From CAZZEX01 sp964653285 (lineage in GTDB: Bacteria; Chloroflexota; Anaerolineae; B4-G1), in assembly GCA_964653285.1 (NCBI GenBank), contig CAZZEX010000017.1:1-64000 (forward strand): a stretch of DNA of 64,000 nucleotides, given 5' to 3'. The notes beneath the pieces were generated by a model. The model ran no database searches. It saw nothing but the letters and a program-made list of their open reading frames with translations, and was not told the DNA's origin. The translations under genes and the position numbers were made by a program. Shown one piece after another: positions 1 through 8,110 of this stretch (position 1 is its first letter; every line of letters starts with the position of its first letter).

Positions 1-1
1 C

Positions 2-928
2 CGCTCCGGCTTCGTCGCCGTCATCGGCCGGCCCAACGTCGGCAAGTCCACGCTGGTGAACCGACTCGTGGGGCAGAAGGTGGCCATCGTCTCGCCCAAG
101 CCGCAGACCACCCGCAGCCGCATCCTGGGCATCCTCACCCTTGAAGACCGGGACGCCCAGGTCATCTTCGTGGACACCCCCGGCCTCCACCGGCCCCGTC
201 ACAAGTTGGGCCAGGCCATGGTCGCCACCGCCAGCGGCGCCATCCCCGACGCCGACGTGGTGCTGTTCGTGGTGGACGTCTCGGTGCCGCCTACTGGCGA
301 GGATCGGATGATCGCGGGGTTGATCCGAGAGCACGCGCGTGCCCCGGTCATCCTGGTGCTCAACAAGATGGACCTGCTGCCGGCGGAAAAGGTCAAGCCG
401 CACACTGAGGCATATTGGGAACTGGTGCCTGTGCTCCCTCCCCCCATGGGGGAGGGCCGGGGTGGGGGGTGGATGATGACCATCGCCACCCAGGGGGTGA
501 ACCTGGACAAACTGCTGCACCTGATCCTCGCCGCGCTGCCAGAGGGGCCGCGCTACTACCCGGGTGATCGAGTCACCGATCAGACCGAACGGGAGATCGC
601 CGCCGAGTTGATCCGCGAGCAGGTGTTGCGCTACACCCGCCAGGAGGTGCCCCACGCCGTGGCCGTCGTCGTCGAGGAGTTCAAGGAACGGGAGGGTGGC
701 GTGATCTACGTGGCGGCTAACGTCTTCGTCGAAAAGGACTCCCAGAAAGGCATTATCATCGGCTGGCGGGGACAGATGTTGCGCCAGATCGGGTCGGCGG
801 CGCGACCGGAGATTGAGCGCATGACCGGCGGGCGGGTCTATCTCGACCTGTGGGTCAAGGTGTGCAGGGGCTGGCGGCGAGACGAGGAGGAACTGCGCCG
901 TCTGGGGTACGACGTGCGCGGGAGGTGA
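2..928 (+). CDS. era: GTPase Era, 5' end cut by window
   Basis: Ribosome-assembly GTPase that binds the 3' end of 16S rRNA during 30S maturation. The frame is open from base 2, so the start lies just upstream; 308 codons are visible. The G1 loop GRPNVGKST is at about residues 10-18, followed by DTPGLH (G3) and NKMD (G4). The C-terminal KH domain has the family signature EKDSQKGIIIGWRGQMLRQI and a GRVYLDLWVKV strand. About 13 codons at 434-473 are Pro/Gly-rich and come from a palindromic repeat just before the G5 strand; Era proteins normally have only a short loop there. The frame is intact on both sides, so the gene is probably functional. A small membrane protein follows after 2 nt. Confidence 0.96.
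   Translation, partial: RSGFVAVIGRPNVGKSTLVNRLVGQKVAIVSPKPQTTRSRILGILTLEDRDAQVIFVDTPGLHRPRHKLGQAMVATASGAIPDADVVLFVVDVSVPPTGEDRMIAGLIREHARAPVILVLNKMDLLPAEKVKPHTEAYWELVPVLPPPMGEGRGGGWMMTIATQGVNLDKLLHLILAALPEGPRYYPGDRVTDQTEREIAAELIREQVLRYTRQEVPHAVAVVVEEFKEREGGVIYVAANVFVEKDSQKGIIIGWRGQMLRQIGSAARPEIERMTGGRVYLDLWVKVCRGWRRDEEELRRLGYDVRGR
434..473. repeat. In-frame GC-rich palindromic element in era
   Basis: A CCCTCCCCC arm, an ATG-containing centre and a GGGGGAGGG arm are followed by a CCGGGG/TGGGGG tail. It belongs to the same family as the elements in ribF, truB, pheT, the saccharopine dehydrogenase-like gene, the methylase and the NACHT-FGE gene. Confidence 0.8.
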
Positions 929-930
929 CG

Positions 931-1338
931 ATGGCGATGCCGAAGCGGCCTCTGGGGTTGATGCTCTTGAGCGCGCTGCTGTTGATCCTGGCGCTGCGCG
1001 CCCTGGGGTGGGTGGTCATCGGCGGCCTGCTGGGGCAGCGGATGCCGTACCTGATAGGGGGGCTCCTGAGCCTGCTGATGACAGCAGTACCTCTCATCGT
1101 CGCCGTCGGGCTGTTGCGGCTGCGGGAGTGGGCGCGCTGGCTCACGCTGGCCGTGTGCAGCATCTATTTCGGGCTGATGCTGGTCAACGTCGTCGTCATG
1201 TGGCCGCGCCTGCGGGCCGGCTGGCTGAATCTCAGCCTGGGGGTGCTGAACGCTGCCGAAGCGGTGATCACGCTGGCCCTTTCGTGGTGGTACCTCAACC
1301 GCGAAGAGGTGCGGCGACTCTTTCGGGAACTCGAATAG
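931..1338 (+). CDS. Small hydrophobic membrane protein
   Basis: A 135-residue protein with no recognised family. It has about four hydrophobic segments: residues 9-30, 40-60, 70-95 and 108-125. A conserved-looking loop GLLRLREWARWL precedes the third segment. The ATG at 931 is chosen because GGGAGGTG lies just upstream; a longer frame opening at 850 would lie inside era. The short gap to era suggests co-transcription. Small polytopic proteins of this kind are common in Chloroflexota, but no function can be assigned from sequence. Confidence 0.75.
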   Translation: MAMPKRPLGLMLLSALLLILALRALGWVVIGGLLGQRMPYLIGGLLSLLMTAVPLIVAVGLLRLREWARWLTLAVCSIYFGLMLVNVVVMWPRLRAGWLNLSLGVLNAAEAVITLALSWWYLNREEVRRLFRELE

Positions 1339-1350
1339 TCGCGTGAGCCA

Positions 1351-1665
1351 CACCGCCGTAAACAGGCGGTGCTGGGGCGTCACATAGGCCATTCCGGCAC
1401 CGGCGCTTCCAGGCCGGTGCCCAGCGCACACCGCCGTAAACAGGCGGTGTATCATCTCAATATTTAGGGGCAAATAGTCCCCATCTGTCGCTGATGGTAT
1501 GGATGCGCCAACTTGTTGGCGTTTTTGCCGACCGAGACCCGTTTCCGCAAGACCGAAACAAGTTTCGGCATCCACATTCCCCAGTTTATTGAGCAGATAC
1601 CAGGCGGTGCTGGACGGTTTTCCCCATTAGCAAAGCTGTCTAGCACCGGCGCTTCAGGCCGGTGC
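1351..1665. repeat. Cluster of GC-rich palindromes (REP-like), split by a MITE
   Basis: Two kinds of palindrome alternate. Type A has arms CACCGCC/GGCGGTG around GTAAACA, at 1351-1371 and 1429-1449; the second is continued at 1601-1609 after the MITE. Type B has arms GCACCGGC/GCCGGTGC, at 1397-1420 and 1643-1665. Type A-like motifs also occur near 7062 and at 58907-58935. The spacer between 1339 and the promoter at 1712 holds no gene. Confidence 0.8.
1449..1600. mobile_element. 152-bp MITE, copy 1
   Basis: Non-coding element with imperfect terminal inverted repeats: left GTATCATCTCAAT, right end reverse-complemented GTATCTGCTCAAT (11/13 match). It is flanked by an 8-bp direct repeat CAGGCGGT at 1441-1448 and 1601-1608, the expected target duplication, and lies inside a palindrome arm. 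Copy 2 at 58307-58458 differs at one base (T/C in the CTGTCGC region) and has its own, different 8-bp flanks. It contains internal hairpins such as CGCCAACTTGTTGGCG. Confidence 0.92.
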
Positions 1666-1711
1666 AGTCAACTTGCCCCCAAATTGAACTGCACCCGGTA
1701 CCACAGTACAC

Positions 1712-1740
1712 TTGAAGTCTGGCGCTGTTTGTGGTATAGT
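1712..1740 (+). promoter_or_regulatory. Sigma70-type promoter for the PPC-repeat protein
   Basis: TTGAAG, a 17-bp spacer, then TATAGT; the hexamers end about 57 nt before the ATG at 1798. Confidence 0.65.
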
Positions 1741-1797
1741 AGTCTTGGTGGGAACACCTTGTAGGGCAGAACGCGTCCTGCCAGGAGGAATGTGCCG

Positions 1798-3624
1798 ATG
1801 AGACGTCAACTCATAGTTGTCGGACTGATGGCTTTTGCGGTTTTGCTGTTCGTCTCCATCTCGGCCACGGTGGCTGCTCCTGGAAACATCCCGTTGCTCC
1901 AGATCCCCGAGCAGGAGCCCAACAACTCGCCCGATGAAGCCAACCCTATCTCTGTAGACACTCAAATCACAGGCGAGATAACCCAGACGGGAGATGTCAT
2001 CGACACAGATTACTTTTCGTTCACGACGACATCTGGGATGGAATACGTGGCAGACCTAACTGTGCTCACCTCATCTGCAATGAAACTCCAGGTACAGGTT
2101 CGTGACCAGGGCGGACTGCTAGGAACGAGTAGCGCATCAAATAGCTTTGTGCAACTCAGTTGGTCTTCACAAGGAGGTATCAACTATATCCAGGTTCGGA
2201 AGCAGGATGTTCCTTCTATGACCCTCACAACTTCGTACCAGCTACAAGTGAGCAATTGGTCGCCGACGTCTACCCCGACCAATACGCCAATCCCAACTGA
2301 CACACCAATCCCGACCCAGACACCGATCCCGGGTACGACGCCCTCCGCGGCAGACGGTTACGAGCCGAACAACAGTGTCAATGAGACGTACGTCCTGCCG
2401 GTTGTGACATCGGTCACACTATATGGACTCAACTTTTACCCCCCCGGTGACGAGGACTGGTTCAGGCTGTGGGCCAAGTCTGGAAAATGGTACCAGGTCA
2501 CGACCAGCGACCTGAGTGGCGTTGACACATACGTAGAGGTCCACGACCAGAACAACAGCGCGGTGGAGAGCGACGACGATGGAGGTGGCGGCTATGCGTC
2601 ACAGGTCACGTGGTCGGCTTCCTACGACGGGTACTATTACATCCGCGTCACCAACAAAGCCGGCAGCGGTACCTACAATCTGAAAGTGGAAGAGGCCAGC
2701 ACACCCACTTCCGATCCCACCTCCACCCCTGGCCCCGCACCCACCAACCCTGATGCCGATCGTTGTGATAAAACCGAGCTCGGGAACCATGACTTTGACC
2801 ACGCGTGCGTCATCTCCGCCAACGTGTCCGAAGGATTCAACTTTAACCCCCCCCCCTATGGTGGACCGGACAACGACTTTTTTAAGGTCTGGGTCAAGCC
2901 GGGGTTGCTCTTTGAGTGTGCCACGTCGAATCTATCCGCCAGCGTGGATCCCAACATGATCGTCTATGACCACAACCGAGACCCCATCGGCGGCAACGAC
3001 GATGTCGAGCCGGGGGACTATAACAGTTACTTCGCCTACTACGCCACCTACGAGGGCTGGCTGTACCTGCTGGTGGGAACCGGCGATCGCACTCCGAGCA
3101 ATGTAAGTGACAGTAATTACACGCTGCGTTGCGACGCGCACGTGCCTGGTCAGCCCACTGCCACCAGTACCCCTGAATCAACCGGCACGCCTGGGCCCAC
3201 CGCGACGCCGGGCCCTCAGGCCGCCACCCCCACGCCGTCAGGCTCGCCCATCGCTACTTCCACTCCCTCCGAAGGCCTGACGGTGCGCCCGCTGACCACT
3301 CCGACCCCGGTTCCTGCCACGACTCCGGCCCCTCGCTTTATCCCCATCAGCCTGCTGGTCTATTTCGACGCCAACGACGACCGCCAGCCCGGCGCGGGAG
3401 AAGGCATCGCCGGTATCTCGACTCAGGCCTACGAGATGGCTACCAACCAACTGCTGGCCCAGGGTTTCACCGACGAGCAGGGCAGCCTGGAGTTCACCGT
3501 CGCTAGCTCCGGCCCCGTGCGCGTGAATGTCCCCTTCTTCGGCTTCAGCCAACTGGTGGCTGGCGAGGGGGCCAGCATCTACCTGCGCGTCCCGCCCCAG
3601 CCGCTTCCGGGAGGAGCGCCTTGA
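1798..3624 (+). CDS. Secreted multidomain protein with PPC-type repeats
   Basis: A 608-residue exported protein. It starts with a basic segment and a hydrophobic signal sequence (about residues 5-28). Three bacterial pre-peptidase C-terminal (PPC)-like beta-sandwich modules follow: roughly residues 38-155, opening with QEPNNSPDEANP; 185-300, opening with DGYEPNNS and containing GDEDWFRLWAKSGKWYQV; and 325-450, containing DNDFFKVWVKPG. They are joined by Thr/Pro linkers with TPT/TPI repeats. The last 90 residues look like an SdrD B-like/prealbumin module (YFDANDDRQPGAGEGIAG). No catalytic domain is visible, so this is probably a surface or adhesive protein. ATG 1798 is preferred over GTG 1792 because AGGAGG at 1783-1788 is better spaced. 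Confidence 0.8.
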   Translation: MRRQLIVVGLMAFAVLLFVSISATVAAPGNIPLLQIPEQEPNNSPDEANPISVDTQITGEITQTGDVIDTDYFSFTTTSGMEYVADLTVLTSSAMKLQVQVRDQGGLLGTSSASNSFVQLSWSSQGGINYIQVRKQDVPSMTLTTSYQLQVSNWSPTSTPTNTPIPTDTPIPTQTPIPGTTPSAADGYEPNNSVNETYVLPVVTSVTLYGLNFYPPGDEDWFRLWAKSGKWYQVTTSDLSGVDTYVEVHDQNNSAVESDDDGGGGYASQVTWSASYDGYYYIRVTNKAGSGTYNLKVEEASTPTSDPTSTPGPAPTNPDADRCDKTELGNHDFDHACVISANVSEGFNFNPPPYGGPDNDFFKVWVKPGLLFECATSNLSASVDPNMIVYDHNRDPIGGNDDVEPGDYNSYFAYYATYEGWLYLLVGTGDRTPSNVSDSNYTLRCDAHVPGQPTATSTPESTGTPGPTATPGPQAATPTPSGSPIATSTPSEGLTVRPLTTPTPVPATTPAPRFIPISLLVYFDANDDRQPGAGEGIAGISTQAYEMATNQLLAQGFTDEQGSLEFTVASSGPVRVNVPFFGFSQLVAGEGASIYLRVPPQPLPGGAP

Positions 3625-3652
3625 CCCATGCAATGGATGGAGAAGGGGGGAC

Positions 3653-5044
3653 GTGAGTAAATCAACCCCTATCCCGGCAATGGAGAAACCCCCGCCGGCC
3701 GGACCGCCACGACGTTCCTGGCTGCTGATCATCCCTATTGCCGGCGGTATACTTCTCCTGCTGACTGCTGTAGTCCTGGTTCTCTTCCTTGGGCTACGGC
3801 ACGTGTTCGTTGTTGAAGAGGCTAACCCTGGTATGCCCGTGGAGGTGATCAAACTCACCCCTACCGTCTCCATCTCCCCTTTGCCACCCCCGAGTTGCGA
3901 AACGATCATCAGCAGTGGTGATGTGCAGGTGGCTGTGCCCCTTCCCATCTCCCTCACGGTGGGCAGCGAAACGTTTCCCATAGAGGCGATCGTGCCTGAG
4001 CAGGAAGGGTGGACCTATCCATCGGGTTATCCAGGGTCGGCTGCCTGGGCCTGTGGCACGGTGGTCAACTACGTCCTGGGGCTGGAGCCGATGCCGGAGA
4101 ACGAGGCACTGCTGGCCGGCTTGAGGCCGGGGGACGAGATCAGAATGTACCTTTCCAACGGTATGGGGCTCTCCTTCCGCTTCGTTGAGCGACGGGAGGT
4201 GGCACCAAACGAGGCGGGCGTTTTTGAGCAGACTCGACCTCGCTTGACGCTGATCCTGGAAAGGGAGGGGGGGGCCTGGCAAATCGCCACAGCCGACTAC
4301 GTTGCCGAGACGGAGGCAGTTCAGCCGCCCTCCGGGACGCTGGCCCAACTGGGCCAGCCAGTGCACGTGGGCGACGCGCAGGTGACGGTCATCAGGGGTT
4401 ACGCCGAGCGCAGCGGGCCCGACCTCCTCCCTGGGACGATGTACTACCTGGTGGAGTTCTCGGTCGAAAACGTAGGTACGGTGCCACTGGACCCCAGCGC
4501 TTTCGCCATGCAGTTGCAGGATGGCGCGGGGGTCCGGTACCTGCTTTCGCCCGTGGCTAGCGCCGCCGGGGAGCACGGCCCGCTCGGTGGCGAGATTGAG
4601 CCCGATGCTACAGTGCAAGGCACGGCTGGCTACCTGGTGCCGGAGACGCTCGCTGGCCCCGCGCTCATCTGGACCTTTAGCCCGTGGCCCGGTTCGGAGT
4701 TGCGAGCCAGTGTGAGCATCCCCTACGAAGCAGAGGAAGAGCCGGTCTCGGGCGGCCAAGCCGAGGTGACCATCACCGACGTCTTCTTCAGCGGCGATGG
4801 CGCCGTGCTGGTCATCGAGGGAGAGGTGCAAAACTCGGGGGCTGGGCCGCTCACAGTGGAGTTGAGCGACATCAGCCTCACTTCCAGCGCCGGGATGAGC
4901 GACCTGCGTATGGCGGCCCCGCCGCTACCCTGGACAGTTCAGCCTGACCAGATGCAAGTGATCGAACTCCAGTACGAAAGGCCCGGTGCTTCAACCGCGC
5001 TGCTGATGCTGCTGGGATACTCCTTCGAGATCCGGGGATTGTAG
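3653..5044 (+). CDS. Membrane-anchored protein with DUF4352-like domains
   Basis: A 463-residue protein with a short cytoplasmic Pro-rich N-terminus, one transmembrane anchor (SWLLIIPIAGGILLLLTAVV, about residues 22-47) and a large extracytoplasmic part. Residues ~230-345 resemble DUF4352-type beta-sandwiches: VHVGDAQVTVIRGYAER, then YYLVEFSVENVGTVPLDPSAF. A second copy, TITDVFFSGDGAVLVIEGEV, occupies ~370-463. The GTG start at 3653 is chosen because it follows a purine-rich stretch and lies after the upstream stop; ATG 3680 is the alternative. It sits 28 nt after the PPC protein and is likely co-transcribed. Function unknown. Confidence 0.75.
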   Translation: MSKSTPIPAMEKPPPAGPPRRSWLLIIPIAGGILLLLTAVVLVLFLGLRHVFVVEEANPGMPVEVIKLTPTVSISPLPPPSCETIISSGDVQVAVPLPISLTVGSETFPIEAIVPEQEGWTYPSGYPGSAAWACGTVVNYVLGLEPMPENEALLAGLRPGDEIRMYLSNGMGLSFRFVERREVAPNEAGVFEQTRPRLTLILEREGGAWQIATADYVAETEAVQPPSGTLAQLGQPVHVGDAQVTVIRGYAERSGPDLLPGTMYYLVEFSVENVGTVPLDPSAFAMQLQDGAGVRYLLSPVASAAGEHGPLGGEIEPDATVQGTAGYLVPETLAGPALIWTFSPWPGSELRASVSIPYEAEEEPVSGGQAEVTITDVFFSGDGAVLVIEGEVQNSGAGPLTVELSDISLTSSAGMSDLRMAAPPLPWTVQPDQMQVIELQYERPGASTALLMLLGYSFEIRGL

Positions 5045-5049
5045 TAGGT

Positions 5050-5122
5050 TAACAGTTAGCCATCAGCCGTCAGCAGTCAGCATCTCTCGGCAGCCGGTCG
5101 TTTTACGCATCACGTTTCACGC
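5050..5122. repeat. Heptamer-periodic intergenic repeats
   Basis: Degenerate 7-bp units of the form NRTCAGC/AGTTAGC at 5050-5085, and a second set (ACGCATC, ACGTTTC, ACGCACC) at 5105-5125 running into the ribF stop codon. Similar period-7 tracts with different unit sequences occur at many gene junctions in this window. Confidence 0.7.
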
Positions 5123-6078
5123 ACCGCGAGGATACCCCGCGCCTGGGCGATATCGTCGTGGATCTGCACCACCAGTGCGTTGACGGTGGGGAAGGTCAGT
5201 TCGTCTCGCAGACGGGCGACGAAGTCGAGCGCTAATACCTGGTCATAGAGGTCAGCGTCGAAGTCCAGCAGGTGAGCCTCGACGACCAGCATTTGCCCGT
5301 CAGAGGTCCCGCCAAAGGTTGGACGGATGCCAACGTTGGTCACCGCCGGGTGCGTCCCCAGATGCTCGGTGTGTGCCAGGCAGGTGTAGACCCCATTGGC
5401 GGGGATCAACCGCCCGGGCGGGGGGGAGGTGTTGGCCGTGGGCACTCCGATGCTGCGGCCCCGCCCACATCCGTGGACGATGACGCCCGCCAGCCGGTAG
5501 GGACGGCCCAGGCAACCCGTTGCCTGGGAGACGTCTCCCGCATGCAACGCGGCCCGCACGCGACTGCTGCTTACCAGGCCTCCCTCCCACATCAGCGGCT
5601 CGACGATGTGCACGGTGAATCCACGCTCTGCCCCTAAGCGCCGCAGAAACGAGATGTCCCCCTCGCGTCGGTAGCCAATCGTGAACTCGGGGCCGCCCCA
5701 CAACTGGGTCAGGTGGAGGTGACGTATCAATGCCTCGACGAAATCGGTGGCCGAGGTGTGGGCTGTGACTGGCGTGAAGGGGAGCACGACCAGGACGTCA
5801 AGTCCTAACACAGCCAGTAACTCGGCACGCTCCTCCACCGTCGTCAGCAGCGGTGGAGGCTCGTAGCCCAGCGTGGTCGCCGGGTGCGGGTCGAAGGTGA
5901 GGGCGACAGCGACGTTGTGGGTCGAGTGGGCCGCCTCCGCCATACTGGTGATGAGTTGCTGGTGGCCCCGGTGGACGCCGTCGAAGACGCCGATGGTCAC
6001 ATATCCCTCCCCAGCCCCCTCTTTCAGGGGGGAGAGGAGATGGGCCTGCGCCAGATGGTGGATGACATGCATCGCCAT
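5110..6078 (-). CDS. ribF: Bifunctional riboflavin kinase/FAD synthetase
   Basis: Makes FMN from riboflavin and ATP, then FAD from FMN and ATP. The 322 residues match the family length. The N-terminal nucleotidyltransferase domain carries GVFDGVHRGH (about residues 30-39) and SSSRVRAALHAGD. The C-terminal flavokinase domain carries IGVPTAN and VTNVGIRPTFGG. Residues ~15-26 (SPLKEGAGEG) come from a GC-rich palindrome inserted in frame between the start and the first beta strand. The gene begins 2 nt after truB in the same transcript and is the last gene of the nusA operon. The stop codon lies in a heptamer repeat. Confidence 0.95.
   Translation of the reverse strand: MAMHVIHHLAQAHLLSPLKEGAGEGYVTIGVFDGVHRGHQQLITSMAEAAHSTHNVAVALTFDPHPATTLGYEPPPLLTTVEERAELLAVLGLDVLVVLPFTPVTAHTSATDFVEALIRHLHLTQLWGGPEFTIGYRREGDISFLRRLGAERGFTVHIVEPLMWEGGLVSSSRVRAALHAGDVSQATGCLGRPYRLAGVIVHGCGRGRSIGVPTANTSPPPGRLIPANGVYTCLAHTEHLGTHPAVTNVGIRPTFGGTSDGQMLVVEAHLLDFDADLYDQVLALDFVARLRDELTFPTVNALVVQIHDDIAQARGILAVRET
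6004..6040. repeat. In-frame GC-rich palindromic element in ribF
   Basis: CCCTCCCC and CCCCCTC arms face an AGGGGGGAGAGG arm. It is read on the minus strand as Ser-Pro-Leu-Lys-Glu-Gly-rich residues near the RibF N-terminus. Confidence 0.75.
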
Positions 6079-6080
6079 AC

Positions 6081-7055
6081 TCAGAAAAAGCGCTCCGGTC
6101 CCTCGACAGGCCCTTCGTCAGGTTCAGGGCGCGGCTCAGGGCAGCGCGCGCAGAACACCTTGCGAGGTCGCCAGACGTCGGCTGCCGGATCGTATGCCAC
6201 GAGCGCCAGGAAGGTCCCACCAGGTCCGTAGGCGCGGGTCAGGCCCACCCCTACCCCCCCCCAGCCCCCCCCTCCAGGGGGGGGAGGGATCGCCTGCCCC
6301 AAGCAGAGCCGCCGCGCTGCGTCTGCGTCCAGGTGTAGCGCCGGGAAGCGGGTCAGCGCCGCGTCTATCGGATACAGCAGGTCGGGCCAGCGGCCCTCAG
6401 AGGCCGCCTGGGCGAACTCCTCCAACGTGACGGTGTCCTCCAGGCGGAAATCACCGCTTGCCAGGCGGGTCAGTCCGGTGAGGTGGGCCCCACAGCCGAG
6501 GATCTGTCCCAGATCGTGGGCCAGCGTGCGCACGTAGGTCCCCGGCGAGCAGGCCACCTCCAGCGCGCACTCTGGCGGCTCCCAGGCGGTCAACTCCAGA
6601 CGATAAATCTCCACCTGGCGGGCCTTGAGAAGAGAAAGTCGTTTTACCTCGGCACCTCGACGTGCCAGCCGATGAAGCGGCGTGCCCTTGTGCTTGAGCG
6701 CTGAATATGCCGGCGGCACCTGCGTGATCGTGCCCCGGAAGCGCGCCAGCGATCCCTCGACCTGAGCGCGGCGCACCTCAACCGGTGCTTCCGCCACTAC
6801 TCGCCCTTCGGCGTCGTAAGTATCGGTGGTGATTCCCAGCCGCGCGCGGGCGCGATAGGTCTTCTGCCCGGCCATCAGGTACTCGGTCACGCGAGTGGCC
6901 CGTCCGATGCAGACGAGTAACACGCCGGTCGCCAGCGGATCGAGCGTGCCGGCGTGGCCCACGCGGCGGATACCGGTCAGTGCACGGACGCGATCTACGA
7001 CGTCGTGAGAGGTCGGGCCGCAGGGCTTGTTGAGGTTGAGGATTCCATCGGGCAT
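6081..7055 (-). CDS. truB: tRNA pseudouridine(55) synthase TruB
   Basis: Forms pseudouridine 55 in the T-loop of tRNAs. It has 324 residues from the ATG at 7055; ATG 7061 is an alternative. The N-terminus MPDGILNLNKPCGPTSHDVV and the catalytic loop HAGTLDPLATGVL are canonical, with the nucleophilic Asp in GTLDP. SPGTYVRTLAHDLG supports the fold. Residues ~258-275 (PPPPGGGGWGGVG) come from a palindromic repeat in the C-terminal PUA-like part. The C-terminal tail (EPDEGPVEGPERFF) is encoded by a second dispersed repeat, so the natural stop has probably been replaced. It lies between nrnA and ribF. Confidence 0.94.
   Translation of the reverse strand: MPDGILNLNKPCGPTSHDVVDRVRALTGIRRVGHAGTLDPLATGVLLVCIGRATRVTEYLMAGQKTYRARARLGITTDTYDAEGRVVAEAPVEVRRAQVEGSLARFRGTITQVPPAYSALKHKGTPLHRLARRGAEVKRLSLLKARQVEIYRLELTAWEPPECALEVACSPGTYVRTLAHDLGQILGCGAHLTGLTRLASGDFRLEDTVTLEEFAQAASEGRWPDLLYPIDAALTRFPALHLDADAARRLCLGQAIPPPPGGGGWGGVGVGLTRAYGPGGTFLALVAYDPAADVWRPRKVFCARCPEPRPEPDEGPVEGPERFF
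6103..6150. repeat. Dispersed repeat encoding the TruB tail
   Basis: CCCTCGACAGGCCCTTCGTC, followed by AGGTTCAGGG. It resembles the CTTCGGC-type elements seen at 30590, 35334, 47876, 56096 and 63237 and supplies the last residues of TruB. Confidence 0.6.
6246..6290. repeat. In-frame GC-rich palindromic element in truB
   Basis: C-tracts around CCCCAGCCCC face GGGGGGGGAGGG. It is translated in frame as a Pro/Gly-rich loop in TruB. Confidence 0.75.
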
Positions 7056-7099
7056 GGGCATACCGCCGTGAAACGTAGAGCACAAAACGTAACTGCGCC

Positions 7100-8110
7100 T
7101 TATACATTGCGTCTTGTGGCTCTCGTGTGGCGCTGGCGGGCCAGATCGGCCTGAAGTGCAACCAACACCTGGGCCCGGGCCTTCTCCAGCGGTCCGGGGA
7201 GGGTGCAACCGGCGGCGAGGGCGTGACCACCCCCACCGAGGACGAGCGCCACGTGTCCGACGTCGAAGCCGGGCACGGCGCGTAATCCGACCTCGACGTG
7301 ACCGTCCTCACGCTCGACGAAGACGACAGCAGCGTCAGCGTCGTCGGCGCTGATGAGAAAACTGACCAGTCCGGCGTCTCCATTGCCCGTGTAGCCCGCC
7401 GCACGACGCATCGCTGGTGTGATACTGGTCCAGATCACACGACCTTTGACCTGCAACTGGGCGAGTGCCACCCCCCACAGGTGGATCGCAGTGGTGGAAC
7501 GGCGGTCAAGCCCGTGACGCGTGATAGAGGGGAGTGAGGCCCCGGCTTTCATCAACCGGAGTGTGGCTTCCATTACCTGGATAGTGACGTTGCTGGTGCG
7601 GAAACCGCGCGTGTCGGTGACAATGCCAGTCAGCAGGCAGGTAGCCAGTTCAGCATCTAGCGGGATGGCCATATAGTCCAGCAGCCGTAACACGACTTCG
7701 GCAGTGGACGAGGCGTGAGGGTCCACCAGGTTGACAATGCCGAAACACAGATTGGTCAGATGGTGGTCAATGTTGAGCAGTGGCGTGCTCCCGAAAGCTG
7801 GCATCTGTGTAAAGTGACCGAGTCGCTCCAGGTCGGAACAGTCGAGGGAGATGACGAGGTCAAAGGTGGCACTGGTGTCTTGCACTATGGCCTCGGCACC
7901 GGGGATGTAGTTGAACCGGGCAGGGACAGGGTCTGAGCAGGCCATGGTTGGCTCCAGGCCCTCCTGACGCAAGGCCCGGCCCAGGCCCGTCAGGCTACCG
8001 ATGGCGTCCCCGTCAGGAGCAACGTGGCATATCAGCAGGGGACAGTGGGCTGACTGGATGAGTTGGCTACCCTGCTTGAGCGTTGCGATCTTCTTCTTCT
8101 TCTTCGTCAC
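7100..8110 (-). CDS. nrnA: DHH/DHHA1 phosphoesterase, NrnA-like oligoribonuclease/pAp phosphatase
   Basis: Likely degrades short RNA oligonucleotides and 3'-phosphoadenosine 5'-phosphate. Motif I is HVAPDGDAIGS, a second metal-binding motif is SLDCSD, the DHH triad is in LLNIDHHLTN, and the DHHA1 glycine motif is LGGGGHALAAG. It has 336 residues from GTG 8110; GTG 8152 is also possible, and either start lies inside rbfA (overlap 44 or 86 nt). The same GAAGAA tract encodes an acidic rbfA tail and a Lys-rich N-terminus here. Its place between rbfA and truB matches the usual bacterial order. Confidence 0.9.
   Translation of the reverse strand: MTKKKKKIATLKQGSQLIQSAHCPLLICHVAPDGDAIGSLTGLGRALRQEGLEPTMACSDPVPARFNYIPGAEAIVQDTSATFDLVISLDCSDLERLGHFTQMPAFGSTPLLNIDHHLTNLCFGIVNLVDPHASSTAEVVLRLLDYMAIPLDAELATCLLTGIVTDTRGFRTSNVTIQVMEATLRLMKAGASLPSITRHGLDRRSTTAIHLWGVALAQLQVKGRVIWTSITPAMRRAAGYTGNGDAGLVSFLISADDADAAVVFVEREDGHVEVGLRAVPGFDVGHVALVLGGGGHALAAGCTLPGPLEKARAQVLVALQADLARQRHTRATRRNV

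Noticed and set aside
838..1575. 245-codon minus-strand open frame
   Set aside because: It overlaps era and the membrane gene in antisense, and part of its translation is MITE sequence repeated at 58206-58466; no protein-like features.
3794..4831. 345-codon minus-strand open frame opposite the DUF4352-like gene
   Set aside because: Antisense shadow in GC-rich DNA; composition and lack of motifs are not protein-like, while the plus strand has a clear anchor and domains.
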